This document shows, in pieces, positions 16,884 to 25,104 of a DNA stretch of 64,000 nucleotides. Under the pieces are notes generated by a model. It searched no databases. It was given only the letters and a program-made list of their open reading frames with translations, and was not told the DNA's origin. The position numbers and the translations under genes are program-made. Source of the stretch: JACKHA01 sp041401985 (GTDB taxonomy: Bacteria > Planctomycetota > Phycisphaerae > Phycisphaerales > UBA1924); assembly GCA_041401985.1 (NCBI GenBank), contig JAWKTE010000001.1, positions 310,001 to 374,000 on the forward strand, read 5' to 3'. Numbering within the stretch: position 1 is the stretch's first letter; every line of letters starts with the position of its first letter.

Positions 16884-18163
16884 CGGGTGGCCTCGCGGGC
16901 GGCAGAGGTCGCTGGGTGACCGGACCCCAGGCTCGCGCCCGGGGCTCTGCTCGACTCGCCGACCGGCACGCGCTCGGCGATGGAGAGGCCGAACGCTTCC
17001 AGTCCCGGGTGGTCCGTCTGCGAGTTGGTCAGCAGGCGCAGGCGCGAGACGCCCAGTTCGCGGAGGATCTGCGAGCCGATGCCGACCTCGCGCCACGAGC
17101 GGCTGGCCTGCCCGTCCTCGACGGGATTGCCGCCGGCCGCGATGGGTCGTCCCTCGTCCGCGCCGAACAGCCCGCCCTCGCGCCGGATCGACTGCAATCG
17201 GGCCTCGACGCCGTCGCCCACACCCTCTGGTCGCAGGTAGAGCACGACGCCACGCCCCTCCTCGGCGATCCGTCGCATCGACGCCCGCAGCACATCGCCG
17301 GATGATGTGGGCCGCTCGCCCGAGACCTCGCCGAAGACATCGCCCAGCAGATGCCGCCGATGGACGCGCACCAGCGTGGCGTCGGTCTGCTCGGCCACCA
17401 CGCCGGCCTCGTCGGGCACGCCCACGCCGCCGGTGGTGAGCGCGACGTGCGGCAGCGGATCGACGAGGCTCTCGAACACCATCAGCGTGAACTCGCCCTC
17501 GGGCGTGCGGATCGTGGTGCCGCGGCGGGGCTCGGCCCGGCGGACCAGCGACTCGCGCGACAGGCGGTGCTCGATGACCTGGGCCACCGAGCACATCTTG
17601 AGTCCCCGCTCGCGGCAGAACGCGACGAGTTCCGGGCCGCGGGCCATCTCGCCGTCGGGCTTCATGATCTCGATAATGACCGCGGCGGGGTACAGGCCCG
17701 CCAGGCGGCACAGGTCGACGGAGCCCTCGGTCTGGCCCGTGCGGACCAGCACGCCGCCATTGCGGCTGCGCAGCGGGTTGATGTGCCCGGGGCGGACGAA
17801 GTCGTCGGTGGCGAAGGCGTGGTCGATGGCCATCTGGATCGTGCGGGCCCGCTCCTTGGCCGAGACGCCGGTGCCGAAGCCGTGCTTGGGGTGCCCGTCG
17901 ATGGAGACGGTGAACGCGGTGCCGCGGACGGAGGTGTTGGAGGGCGCCTGCGGGGCCAGGTCGAGGCGGTCGCAGTCGGCCTCGGTGAGCGAGAGGCACA
18001 TGTAGCCCAGGGCGTGCTGGAGCATCCAGGTGATGGCCTCGGGCGTGGCGAACTGGGCGGCCAGGACGAGGTCGCCCTCGTTTTCGCGGTCCTCGTCGTC
18101 GGTCATGACGACGATGCGCCCGGCGCGGAGTTCGTCGAGGATGTCGGGCAGGGGCGCGAGCAT
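16880..18163 (-). CDS. ribB: 3,4-dihydroxy-2-butanone-4-phosphate synthase with degenerate GTP cyclohydrolase II domain
   Basis: A 427-residue RibBA-shaped protein. The RibB half (1 to about 205) has MTDDEDRENEGDLVLAAQFA and GHINPLRSRNGGVLVRTGQT, but the usual GHTEA metal-site motif reads GQTEG. The second half keeps the RibA outline (VALTTGGVGVPDEAG..., RRIAEEGRGVVLYLR, VGIGSQILRELGVSRLRLLT). However, all three zinc cysteines are missing: the C-x2-GD...RCDC region reads HLLGDVFGEVSGERPTSSGD. The GRGIG arginine loop is also lost. The protein probably makes dihydroxybutanone phosphate only, like RibBX proteins of other bacteria, if the altered RibB site still works. The stop overlaps the neuC start. 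Confidence 0.88.
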   Translation of the reverse strand: MLAPLPDILDELRAGRIVVMTDDEDRENEGDLVLAAQFATPEAITWMLQHALGYMCLSLTEADCDRLDLAPQAPSNTSVRGTAFTVSIDGHPKHGFGTGVSAKERARTIQMAIDHAFATDDFVRPGHINPLRSRNGGVLVRTGQTEGSVDLCRLAGLYPAAVIIEIMKPDGEMARGPELVAFCRERGLKMCSVAQVIEHRLSRESLVRRAEPRRGTTIRTPEGEFTLMVFESLVDPLPHVALTTGGVGVPDEAGVVAEQTDATLVRVHRRHLLGDVFGEVSGERPTSSGDVLRASMRRIAEEGRGVVLYLRPEGVGDGVEARLQSIRREGGLFGADEGRPIAAGGNPVEDGQASRSWREVGIGSQILRELGVSRLRLLTNSQTDHPGLEAFGLSIAERVPVGESSRAPGASLGSGHPATSAAREATR

Positions 18164-18355
18164 GGCCGGATCGTAAGGACGCGGGCGGGTCGAGAAGCCG
18201 CGGCGTTGAGGCGGCGTGCGGACGCGCTGCGGCACGCCGGCCGGACCGATTTGATTGGAATATGTTAGCAATCGCTTATTGGACTATGCGCAATGTTCAC
18301 GCGGGCGGGCGAGCGATCCCGGCGGGACTCCCTATACTGGTGGGTGTTTGGGAGT
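18164..18355. other. Divergent intergenic region with AT-rich island
   Basis: Between ribB (minus) and the PEP-CTERM-like gene (plus). Bases 18250-18298 are strikingly AT-rich for this genome (for example TTGATTGGAATATGTTAGCA), the usual look of a promoter region. TATACT lies at 18332-18337. No well-spaced sigma-70 pair could be fixed on either strand. Confidence 0.4.
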
Positions 18356-18437
18356 GCCCGGCCCAACGGCCGGGCGAGAGACCGCCTCGGGACAAGACCC
18401 GGTCCGACGGACCACCGCACAGGTGGGCCGGTGGACC
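18356..18437 (+). promoter_or_regulatory. Folded 5' leader of the PEP-CTERM-like gene
   Basis: Four hairpins follow each other just upstream of the ribosome site. They are GCCCGGCC/GGCCGGGC (18356-18375, loop CAAC), CGGG/CCCG (18388-18401), GGTCC/GGACC (18401-18413) and CCACC/GGTGG (18412-18426). A second GGACC at 18433-18437 can pair with the same GGTCC, so two folds exclude each other, as in regulated leaders. No known riboswitch family was recognised. Confidence 0.4.
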
Positions 18438-18456
18438 ATCGCTTAGGAGCAGAGAG

Positions 18457-19293
18457 ATGAAGATCGCGATCGCTCTCGCCGCCGCGTGCGGCCTGGCCAC
18501 TGTCGCCTCCGCGCAGGTCGGCTTTGTGGACTTCGATGGCACGGAGTTGGGCCTGACCGGCTACACCAACTCGACCATTGGCTCGTACACCGGCACCGGG
18601 CTGGGCACCAACGCCAACCAGAACACCACCGGCACCGCGACGACCGCGTACGGCGCGGGCGACACGTTCTGGCCCATGACGCGCGCGGTCGTCGGCCCGA
18701 ACAACGTCGGGATGGGCTTCAACCTCTCCGACGACTCCGTTTCCGCCGCCGCGGGCAACACCGTGTTCGCCACCGACACGCTCGGCTTCGCCGGCCAGGC
18801 CTTTGACCAGAACGGGTTCTTCGGCGTGACCGACACGGTCAACGGCGTCGGCAGCGACACCGAGACCGCGACGTTCACCTTCAACATCACCGGTGCGACC
18901 GGGCTGGGCATCGCCGTCGATCTGGTCGCCATGGGCGACTTCGAGTCGGCCGACATCTTCACGTTCGACTACTCCATCGACGGCTCGCCGTTCGCCAACA
19001 TCTGGACCATCACCGCCAACGAGGCGATCAGCCAGAACTACCTGATGGACTCGGGCACGCTGGTGACGCTCGACGACCCGGCCGAGGTCAACGGCTCGGG
19101 CCTGCTCGACGACAACCTGCAGACCTTCGCCGCGGCCATCTCCGGCACCGGCAGCAGCCTGACGATCCGCTTCTCGGGCATCACCGACGGCTCCGAGGGC
19201 TTCGGCTTCGACAACCTGACCATCACCCCCGCGCCCGCCACCCTGGCGCTGGTCGGCCTGGGCGGTCTGGTCGCCGGGCGTCGGCGCCGCTAA
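18457..19293 (+). CDS. Secreted protein with PEP-CTERM-like C-terminal sorting signal
   Basis: A 278-residue exported protein. The signal peptide is MKIAIALAAACGLATVASAQ. The mature domain is Gly/Thr/Asn/Asp-rich and predicted all beta (VGFVDFDGTELGLTGYTNST near its start), resembling concanavalin-like or Ca-binding adhesive domains. The C-terminus PAPATLALVGLGGLVAGRRR plus a final Arg is a variant PEP-CTERM tripartite tail: a Pro-rich motif, a hydrophobic helix and an arginine cluster. It would be processed by an exosortase, none of which is in this window. AGGAG lies ahead of the ATG, and the leader upstream is unusually structured. Confidence 0.85.
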   Translation: MKIAIALAAACGLATVASAQVGFVDFDGTELGLTGYTNSTIGSYTGTGLGTNANQNTTGTATTAYGAGDTFWPMTRAVVGPNNVGMGFNLSDDSVSAAAGNTVFATDTLGFAGQAFDQNGFFGVTDTVNGVGSDTETATFTFNITGATGLGIAVDLVAMGDFESADIFTFDYSIDGSPFANIWTITANEAISQNYLMDSGTLVTLDDPAEVNGSGLLDDNLQTFAAAISGTGSSLTIRFSGITDGSEGFGFDNLTITPAPATLALVGLGGLVAGRRRR

Positions 19294-19335
19294 CGCGGCA
19301 CGCGGGGAGGCCCGCACCGGGAATCATGACCACAC

Positions 19336-19363
19336 GCGGCCCCGCCGGAACCGGCGGGGCCGC
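19336..19363. terminator. Strong hairpin between convergent genes
   Basis: GCGGCCCCGCCGG (19336-19348) and CCGGCGGGGCCGC (19351-19363) form a perfect 13-bp stem. It stands between the ends of the plus-strand PEP-CTERM-like gene and the minus-strand threonine aldolase gene. No T-run follows on either side, so it may be a bidirectional, U-tract-poor terminator. Confidence 0.6.
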
Positions 19364-19385
19364 TGCGTTGACGGCGTGGAGCCGA

Positions 19386-20447
19386 TCACGCGATCCGGGT
19401 GGCGTCGACGATCAGGCGTGCCGCCTGCTCGACCTGCTCGGGCGTCACGTCCAGATGGCAGACGGCGCGGATCGTCTGCGGCCCCTCGTCGAACATCCGC
19501 ACGCCCCGCCGGTCCATCGCCTTGTAGAACTCGGACGCGGGTCCGAGGCGCTGGTCGATGTCGAAGTAGACCATGTTGGTCCGCACGCGGTCCATGTCGA
19601 CGCGGACGCCGTTGCTCTCGGAGATGATCTCGGCGAACCGCCGGGCCGCGGCGTGGTCTTCGAGAAGGCGGGCGCGGTGGTGGTCGATCGCGTAGAGCGC
19701 GCCGGCGGCGATGACGCCCGACTGACGCATCGACCCGCCGACCATCTTGCGGAAGTGTCGGGCCTTGTCGATGGTGCGTCGGTCGCCGACGAGCGCGGAG
19801 CCGACGGGTGCGCCAAGCCCCTTGGAGAAGCACACGGAGATCGTGTCGAACGCCAGGGCGTAGTCGCGCTCCGTCGCGCCCATCGCCGCCGCCGCGTTCC
19901 ACAGGCGGGCGCCGTCCATGTGGGCCCGCAGCCCGAGCGAGTGGGCGGCCCGGGCCACGTCGCGGGCCTGTTCGACGGGCCACGGGATGCCCCCGCCGCG
20001 GTTGTGGGTGTTCTCGACCACGACCAGGCGCGTGACCGCGAAGTGGTCGGAGTGGGCGCGGCAGAGGCGGTGGACCTCGCTGGCGTCGAAGATGCCGCGG
20101 GTTGAGCGGGCGAAGCGGGCGGTGCAGCCGGCGATGGCGGCGTACCCGCCGGTCTCGTAGTAGTGGAAGTGGCTGTCGGGGTCGGCGATGATCTCGTCGC
20201 CCGGCTGGGTCTGCGACCGGATTGCGAGCAGGTTGGCCATCGTGCCGCTGGGCACGTAGCACGCGGCCTCCTTGCCCAGCAGGTCGGCGACGCGCTCCTC
20301 GAGCCGCCGGACCGTGGGGTCGCCCTCGTTCACGTCGTCGCCCAGTTCGGCCTCCGCCATGGCCCGCTTCATGGCGGCGGTCGGCTTTGTGACCGTGTCG
20401 GAGCGGAGGTCGACCGCGGGGCTGAGCACATCCGGGACGCTGGGCAT
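19386..20447 (-). CDS. ltaE: Low-specificity L-threonine aldolase
   Basis: A 353-residue PLP enzyme of fold type I that splits L-threonine or allo-threonine into glycine and acetaldehyde. The N-terminus VDLRSDTVTKPTAAMKRAMA and the segment GDDVNEGDPTVRRLEERVAD are family signatures. ENTHNRGGGIPWPVEQARDV and RAHMDGARLWNAA hold the cofactor aspartate. SVCFSKGLGAPVGSALVGDR contains the Schiff-base lysine. Length is normal. It stands alone, convergent with the PEP-CTERM-like gene and divergent from the membrane protein gene at 20862. Confidence 0.93.
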   Translation of the reverse strand: MPSVPDVLSPAVDLRSDTVTKPTAAMKRAMAEAELGDDVNEGDPTVRRLEERVADLLGKEAACYVPSGTMANLLAIRSQTQPGDEIIADPDSHFHYYETGGYAAIAGCTARFARSTRGIFDASEVHRLCRAHSDHFAVTRLVVVENTHNRGGGIPWPVEQARDVARAAHSLGLRAHMDGARLWNAAAAMGATERDYALAFDTISVCFSKGLGAPVGSALVGDRRTIDKARHFRKMVGGSMRQSGVIAAGALYAIDHHRARLLEDHAAARRFAEIISESNGVRVDMDRVRTNMVYFDIDQRLGPASEFYKAMDRRGVRMFDEGPQTIRAVCHLDVTPEQVEQAARLIVDATRIA

Positions 20448-20564
20448 GGGCGATGGTAGATGGGCGGGCGTTGGTTGCCGTGCGGAGCGGCGAGCGCGGC
20501 GCATGCAGCGGTGTCGGCGTGTTGCCGCGACCACCCCGTTCGGGGCGTTCGCACGAGATTGCCC

Positions 20565-20593
20565 TTCCCAACCGGCGACGGTCGATGTATGCT
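20565..20593 (+). promoter_or_regulatory. Possible promoter in the 20448-20861 intergenic region
   Basis: TTCCCA (20565-20570), a 17-base spacer and TATGCT (20588-20593) match sigma-70 elements at four of six bases each, about 270 bases upstream of the membrane protein gene. The rest of this 414-base gap shows a short CCCCGTTCGGGG palindrome (20534-20545) and nothing else I can support. Confidence 0.3.
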
Positions 20594-20861
20594 GGGGCGT
20601 CCGGATGAGGGAGAGTCGCGCACCCGCGCGTCCCCGCGCTGGTGGGTGGTCGTTGCAACTCGGGGTCGATCGCGGCGTCGGGCCACAGGCCCGCGGCGCG
20701 GGTCGCCGACGACGAGCCGCTTCGCCCGGACTACACGCACCTACGCCTCCAACACGCCGACGCTCGGCGCACCCCGCATCGCGGAACTGATGGCAGGACG
20801 CGCGCAAAGTCGCGGGCGTTGGTCGCCGCGGCATCGGGGTTGGGCGGTGGAGGCCTGCCTC

Positions 20862-21617
20862 ATGCGTCAGCATCGCAAGAACATCCTGATCGGGATCTGC
20901 TGCGTCGTGCTCCTGTGGGGGCTTTTCGCGTGGGTCGTGGCGCCGGACTTTGTCAAGAACCTGTGGCCCTCGGTGCGATTCCACCAACTGGCCTCGCTGG
21001 GCGTGCTGCTTCTGTCCGGAGCCGCCCTGCTCTTCGTCATGAAGTTCCAGGACCAGGCCGAGGACCACCTGGCCAAGGTGACGCAGGGGCACCGCTACGA
21101 GCGGGACGGCGTGTGCTTCTGGCCGCTGGTGCGAGTTCAGACGGGGCGCGACGGCACGACGCGGGCCGAGATCGCGCTCTATTACCAGGCCAGATACAGC
21201 GGCATGGCCGAGGTCGTGTTCCACCTGCGCCCCGACGACGGGATGTTCTACAGCCATCGCGGCGGACGCGACATCCACTTTGCGTTCCACTGCGAGGGCT
21301 CGGGCTACGGCGTGGTGCATCAGCCGATCGCGGTGCCGCGGGAGTTCCAGGGGCGGACGGTGACGGTGCGACTGGCCGCGGCCGTTCGGTACCCGCGGAC
21401 GCGGGGGAACGTCGTGCGCTCGAAGCAGGGTGAGCCGGTGGGCACGTTCGACGTGGACTGGGCCCTGGCGTATCGCCAGTCACGCCATGAACTGTGCGGG
21501 GAGATCGAGTTGCTGCGGCCGGCGTCGATGCATCTGACGCTGCCGGAGGGCGTCGAGTCGGACATCCTGCGGGGCGAGTTCGTTCAAGAATCGCTGGTGG
21601 CGGTGCCGGCGTCGTGA
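20862..21617 (+). CDS. Two-helix membrane protein of unknown function
   Basis: A 251-residue protein. Two membrane helices lie near the N-terminus (NILIGICCVVLLWGLFAWVV and LGVLLLSGAALLFVMKF). A soluble domain of about 170 residues follows, predicted beta-rich (YERDGVCFWPLVRVQTGRDG, GMFYSHRGGRDIHFAFHCEG) and probably exposed on one membrane face. I do not recognise the family. GGAGG stands eight bases before the ATG at 20862, which supports this start over longer readings. The acylphosphatase gene follows 28 bases downstream on the same strand. Confidence 0.7.
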   Translation: MRQHRKNILIGICCVVLLWGLFAWVVAPDFVKNLWPSVRFHQLASLGVLLLSGAALLFVMKFQDQAEDHLAKVTQGHRYERDGVCFWPLVRVQTGRDGTTRAEIALYYQARYSGMAEVVFHLRPDDGMFYSHRGGRDIHFAFHCEGSGYGVVHQPIAVPREFQGRTVTVRLAAAVRYPRTRGNVVRSKQGEPVGTFDVDWALAYRQSRHELCGEIELLRPASMHLTLPEGVESDILRGEFVQESLVAVPAS

Positions 21618-21645
21618 GGCCACGGGGTTCGGGTACGCTGGTTGC

Positions 21646-21915
21646 ATGACGCGGGTGAGGATCCGGTACACGGGGCGGGTGCAGGGCGTGGGGTTCCGCG
21701 CGACGGCCGCGCACATCGCGGGCGGGTTCGAGGTGACCGGCTGGGTCCGCAACGAGGCGGACGGCGGCGTGCTGCTGGAGGTCCAGGGCGATTCGGGCGA
21801 GGTCGCGGGGTTCCGCGAGGCGCTGCGCCAGCGGATGCGCCACAACATCGAGCGGGAGGACGCCGACGATGTGGCGGAGGCGGGGGATGAGGCGGGGTTC
21901 GAGGTGCGGCGGTGA
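21646..21915 (+). CDS. acyP: Acylphosphatase
   Basis: An 89-residue enzyme that hydrolyses acyl phosphates. The active-site signature is VRIRYTGRVQGVGFRATAAH, with the catalytic arginine (GFR) at about residue 18 and the asparagine of GWVRNEADGGV at about residue 36. Length is typical of the single-domain family. It lies 28 bases after the membrane protein gene, probably co-transcribed. Confidence 0.93.
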   Translation: MTRVRIRYTGRVQGVGFRATAAHIAGGFEVTGWVRNEADGGVLLEVQGDSGEVAGFREALRQRMRHNIEREDADDVAEAGDEAGFEVRR

Positions 21916-21942
21916 ACGTGTCTTTACGGGACCGAAGGGAGG

Positions 21943-22716
21943 TCAGCCGTAGTGCCCGCTGCTCTCGCTGGGCATGGGCACGAGGCTGCCGAAGCCGCCC
22001 GCGGCGTTGCGCCGGAACCCGGACGCGGCGACGATGCGCTGCCAGAACATGCCGAAGCCGGAGGGGCGGTCGACCTGGACGGGCTGCGGGGACTCGTGGA
22101 ACTCGAGCGAGAAGCGCATGATGCGCAGGCCGTCGCGCTGCCAGCCGTGCAGGACGTGGCGGAGGTCGGGGGCGAAGGTGTCGCGTGCGTCGTGGGTGAC
22201 GACCACCGCCTGCTCGATGGAGTGGCTGCGCAGCATGGTGGCGGATGGGAAGTCCTGGGGGAAGACGATGGACCGGTTGTCGTAGCGTCCGGGCGAGGGG
22301 CTGACGGGCGGGCAGCGTCCGGCGTCGAGCAGGAAGCAGGGCAGGGGCGGGGGATCGCCGGGCTGGGTCTGGCGGGCGGAGAGGATGCGGGCGGCGGCGC
22401 GGAGCGCGAGGGCGATCGGCTCGACGTGGACGATGGCGCCGGTCGCGTGGGTGGCGTTGAAGAGCGGGACGGGCCAGTAGCCGCGGTCGCGAAGGGCCAA
22501 GCCGGCTTCGACGCTCATTGGGCCGGGGAGTTCGAGCACGACGCAGGAGCGGGGCGGGATGGCCTGGGGCCAGCCGAGGCCCTCGCTGGTCATGGGCAGG
22601 AGTTTGGGGATGGCGGCCAGGGGCGTGCCCTGGTCGACGAACATCGTCGGCTTGGCCCACCTGGACCAGACGATGTGCTCGGGCGCCCAGGCCTCGAACT
22701 CGGCATGGATGCTCAT
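21943..22716 (-). CDS. Unknown protein, third gene of an ATP-grasp/membrane-protein cassette
   Basis: A 257-residue soluble protein I do not recognise. It has no signal peptide or membrane helix. Notable segments are PKLLPMTSEGLGWPQAIPPR, LLDAGRCPPVSPSPGRYDNR and SIVFPQDFPSATMLRSHSIE, followed by VVVTHDARDTFAPDLRHVLH. It starts inside the stop of the ATP-grasp gene (ATGA), which in turn overlaps the membrane protein gene, so the three are surely co-expressed. A role linked to the ATP-grasp product is an inference from coupling only. Confidence 0.75.
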   Translation of the reverse strand: MSIHAEFEAWAPEHIVWSRWAKPTMFVDQGTPLAAIPKLLPMTSEGLGWPQAIPPRSCVVLELPGPMSVEAGLALRDRGYWPVPLFNATHATGAIVHVEPIALALRAAARILSARQTQPGDPPPLPCFLLDAGRCPPVSPSPGRYDNRSIVFPQDFPSATMLRSHSIEQAVVVTHDARDTFAPDLRHVLHGWQRDGLRIMRFSLEFHESPQPVQVDRPSGFGMFWQRIVAASGFRRNAAGGFGSLVPMPSESSGHYG

Positions 22717-24098
22717 GCGGCCTCCAGGGTGCGCGGTTCGGTGGGGCGCGCGGGGGTGTGCTGCTCGGGGACGTGGGCGGGGCACGCGGCGGATACGGGC
22801 GAGACCAGGACGGGCAGTTCCCAGGCGGACTGGTCGATCAGGGGGCGTGTTGCGGCGCGGGCGTAGAGGCCGGCGGCGCGGCCATCGACGACGAAGACGC
22901 CGAGGCACACGTGCAGGTCGCCGAGCGGGGTTGGGACCGGGAGGCTCTCGAAGCGTCGCTGGGCGATCCAGTTGGCGGGGCGGCGTCGGATGGCGCGGCG
23001 GATGGCGGGCTCGTGGCGGGACGGGATGCCGGGCACGAGGATGTCCTCGCCGATGCGCCCGAGTGCGGGTTTGAGCACCCAATCGGCGCGGTCGGGCAGG
23101 CCGCGGGAAGCCATGACGGCGCGGGTTTCGGGCAGCAGATCGCGCCATGTTGGGACGGGCGTGGTGAGGCGGTCCCAGAGGAGCGGCCAGCGCTTTGACT
23201 GGGTGAGCAGCGCGGTGGCGGGGTTGCACAGGAGCGTTCGGCCGGGGCGGAAGTAGCGGGGCCACTCGGCGATGCGCCCGAGGGTCGGGAGCCACTCGGC
23301 GGGATAGAAGCGGAGGATCGCGCCGAGCGGGCGGGCCGGTGATGATGCGGTTGGCGCGAGCCAGGCGTGGGCGTGATGGTCCCAAAGGATGTGGTCGGGC
23401 GCGGCGAGTACAGCGGAGAGGGCGTGGGCTTCGAGGCAGGCGGCCAGACGGCGCATGACCTGGTAGTCGTCGGCGTAGGCGGTGGCGTGGACGAGCGCGA
23501 CGGTGCGGGGGGCGTCGGCGTTCAGGCGGTCGCTGATGGCGCGGGCGAGGGCATCGGCGGGATCGGGGGGGAGTTCGGCGGGTTGCGGCGTGCGAGCCGT
23601 GTTGGATCGCGGCGCTGGGCCGTCGGGCGGATCGATCAGGTCGCGCATGAGGCGTGTGATGGGGCCGGCCTCGATGAAGCCGCCGGGGACGTCGGCGTTG
23701 ATCTCGGAGATGCGCCAGCAATCGGCGGTTGAGTCGGTGTCGCGGCACCAATGGAAGTCGAGGCGGGAGACGCGCGGCGTGGTTGGCTGGCGGGCGTGCG
23801 AATCGCCCGCGCGGGCCGCGGCCAGCGCGCGGCGGATGTGGCGCGGGAGTGCGAGGTGGCGGTGCAGGTCCGGGCGGGCGACGAGTTCGGCCTCGGCGGC
23901 GCGGGCCTCGGCGTCGAGGCGTTCGGCCAGCGTGCACACGCCGCGGTGGGCGTCGCGCTGGAGCAGCAGGGGGAAGGGGGCCAGGACGGAGGTGTCGCCG
24001 ACCTGGGGGTCGAGTTTGCCGCACTCGAACACGGCGCGGAGGCGGTAGCGGCGTGCGGCGTCGGCGTCGAGCATCGGGCCCGCGGCGAGCGGGTGCAT
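22713..24098 (-). CDS. Glutathionylspermidine synthase-like ATP-grasp protein
   Basis: A 461-residue protein. The middle has WRISEINADVPGGFIEAGPI, like the pre-ATP-grasp part of glutathionylspermidine synthase-family proteins. The later half has WVLKPALGRIGEDILVPGIP and NWIAQRRFESLPVPTPLGDL, which fit the ATP-grasp lysine and glutamate positions, and HVCLGVFVVDGRAAGLYARA. Members of this family ligate an amine to a peptide carboxylate at ATP cost; the substrate here is unknown. The N-terminal 110 residues are arginine-rich and not matched. The start codon shares one base with the stop of the upstream membrane gene (TGATG). Confidence 0.8.
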   Translation of the reverse strand: MHPLAAGPMLDADAARRYRLRAVFECGKLDPQVGDTSVLAPFPLLLQRDAHRGVCTLAERLDAEARAAEAELVARPDLHRHLALPRHIRRALAAARAGDSHARQPTTPRVSRLDFHWCRDTDSTADCWRISEINADVPGGFIEAGPITRLMRDLIDPPDGPAPRSNTARTPQPAELPPDPADALARAISDRLNADAPRTVALVHATAYADDYQVMRRLAACLEAHALSAVLAAPDHILWDHHAHAWLAPTASSPARPLGAILRFYPAEWLPTLGRIAEWPRYFRPGRTLLCNPATALLTQSKRWPLLWDRLTTPVPTWRDLLPETRAVMASRGLPDRADWVLKPALGRIGEDILVPGIPSRHEPAIRRAIRRRPANWIAQRRFESLPVPTPLGDLHVCLGVFVVDGRAAGLYARAATRPLIDQSAWELPVLVSPVSAACPAHVPEQHTPARPTEPRTLEAA

Positions 24099-24898
24099 CA
24101 CCACCACCCCATGAGGACGATCGAGCCCGTGGCGATCATGATGTAGAGGATGGCCAGCGGGAAACCGGCCAGGGCCAGGGCGGGGCGGGGAGCGTCGGTC
24201 GTGGGGCGGAGCAGGAGTTGGGCAAAGACCTCGGCGGCGACGATGAGCAGGGCGGGCCAGGCGAGACGCCCGAAGTCGGTGAAGAGGTTGGCGTAGCCGA
24301 GCCAGTCGCCGGCGACGGCCCGGCCGAAGATCGCGCCGCAGGAGATGAGCATGGCGGCGGCGCGGAGGCCGGTGGCGGTGTCGCGCTCGATGGTGACCAG
24401 GTGGGAGAGGCGTCCGACGAGTTCGACGAGGTACCAGGCGGCGACGAGGGAGGCGGTGGCCAGCGCGGCGCTGGGGACGACGACCCACCAGCCCGGGCCG
24501 TCGCCGAAGTTGCCGCCGGCGAAGGCGAGCATGGCGCCGAGGATGAGGCCGGCCTGGACGAGGGTGGCGGCGGGGTTGGCGCGCTCGGCGACGTCGTCGC
24601 GTGCGCGGACGCCGACGGTGATACCCAGGATCCAGCGGAGCAGGCCGGCCCAGGCAGCGCCCATGGCGGTGTACATGTAGAGGTACTTGGGGTCGTCGCG
24701 GACATCGGAGGCGGCGAAGGCCTTGAGCAGGGCGAACATTGCGGCGATGGCGAACACGCCGACGCCGGCGAGGGTGAGGCGGAGATGGACGGAGCGGTAC
24801 AGAGGCGAGCGTCGCATGAGCGCGACGAAGAGGGCGCCCCAGGTGGCGATGGCCAGGGCGGTCGAGGCGATGGTGGCGATGACTTCGTCTTCGGACAT
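24098..24898 (-). CDS. Multi-pass membrane protein, possibly DUF350-like
   Basis: A 266-residue protein with about seven or eight hydrophobic helices (ALAIATWGALFVALMRR, LAGVGVFAIAAMFALLKAFA, ALILGAMLAFAGG region, LALAGFPLAILYIMIATGSI). The repeated pattern ERANPAATLVQAGLILGAML and ERDTATGLRAAAMLISCGAI resembles the internal repeat of DUF350 proteins. Those are often coded next to glutathionylspermidine-synthase-like genes, as here. I would call the family tentative. It is translationally coupled to the ATP-grasp gene. The DNA upstream (24899-25104) has no feature I can support. Confidence 0.75.
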   Translation of the reverse strand: MSEDEVIATIASTALAIATWGALFVALMRRSPLYRSVHLRLTLAGVGVFAIAAMFALLKAFAASDVRDDPKYLYMYTAMGAAWAGLLRWILGITVGVRARDDVAERANPAATLVQAGLILGAMLAFAGGNFGDGPGWWVVVPSAALATASLVAAWYLVELVGRLSHLVTIERDTATGLRAAAMLISCGAIFGRAVAGDWLGYANLFTDFGRLAWPALLIVAAEVFAQLLLRPTTDAPRPALALAGFPLAILYIMIATGSIVLMGWW

Positions 24899-25104
24899 CG
24901 GGGTGGTGGGTGGGGTTGGAGGAGGGGCGAGGGAGGCGGACGGGATGAAGATAGCGTGGGGAGGGGGCGTTTGCGGCGGGGGGGTGGGGAACGGGCAGGG
25001 ATTGGCGCGCGCCGGTGCATTATGAGATACGAGGGCGCGCACAAAGGTGCTCGTGGTGAGGATGGAGGGGAAGGCATCAAGGCACGAGGCATCGGGGCAT
25101 CGAG

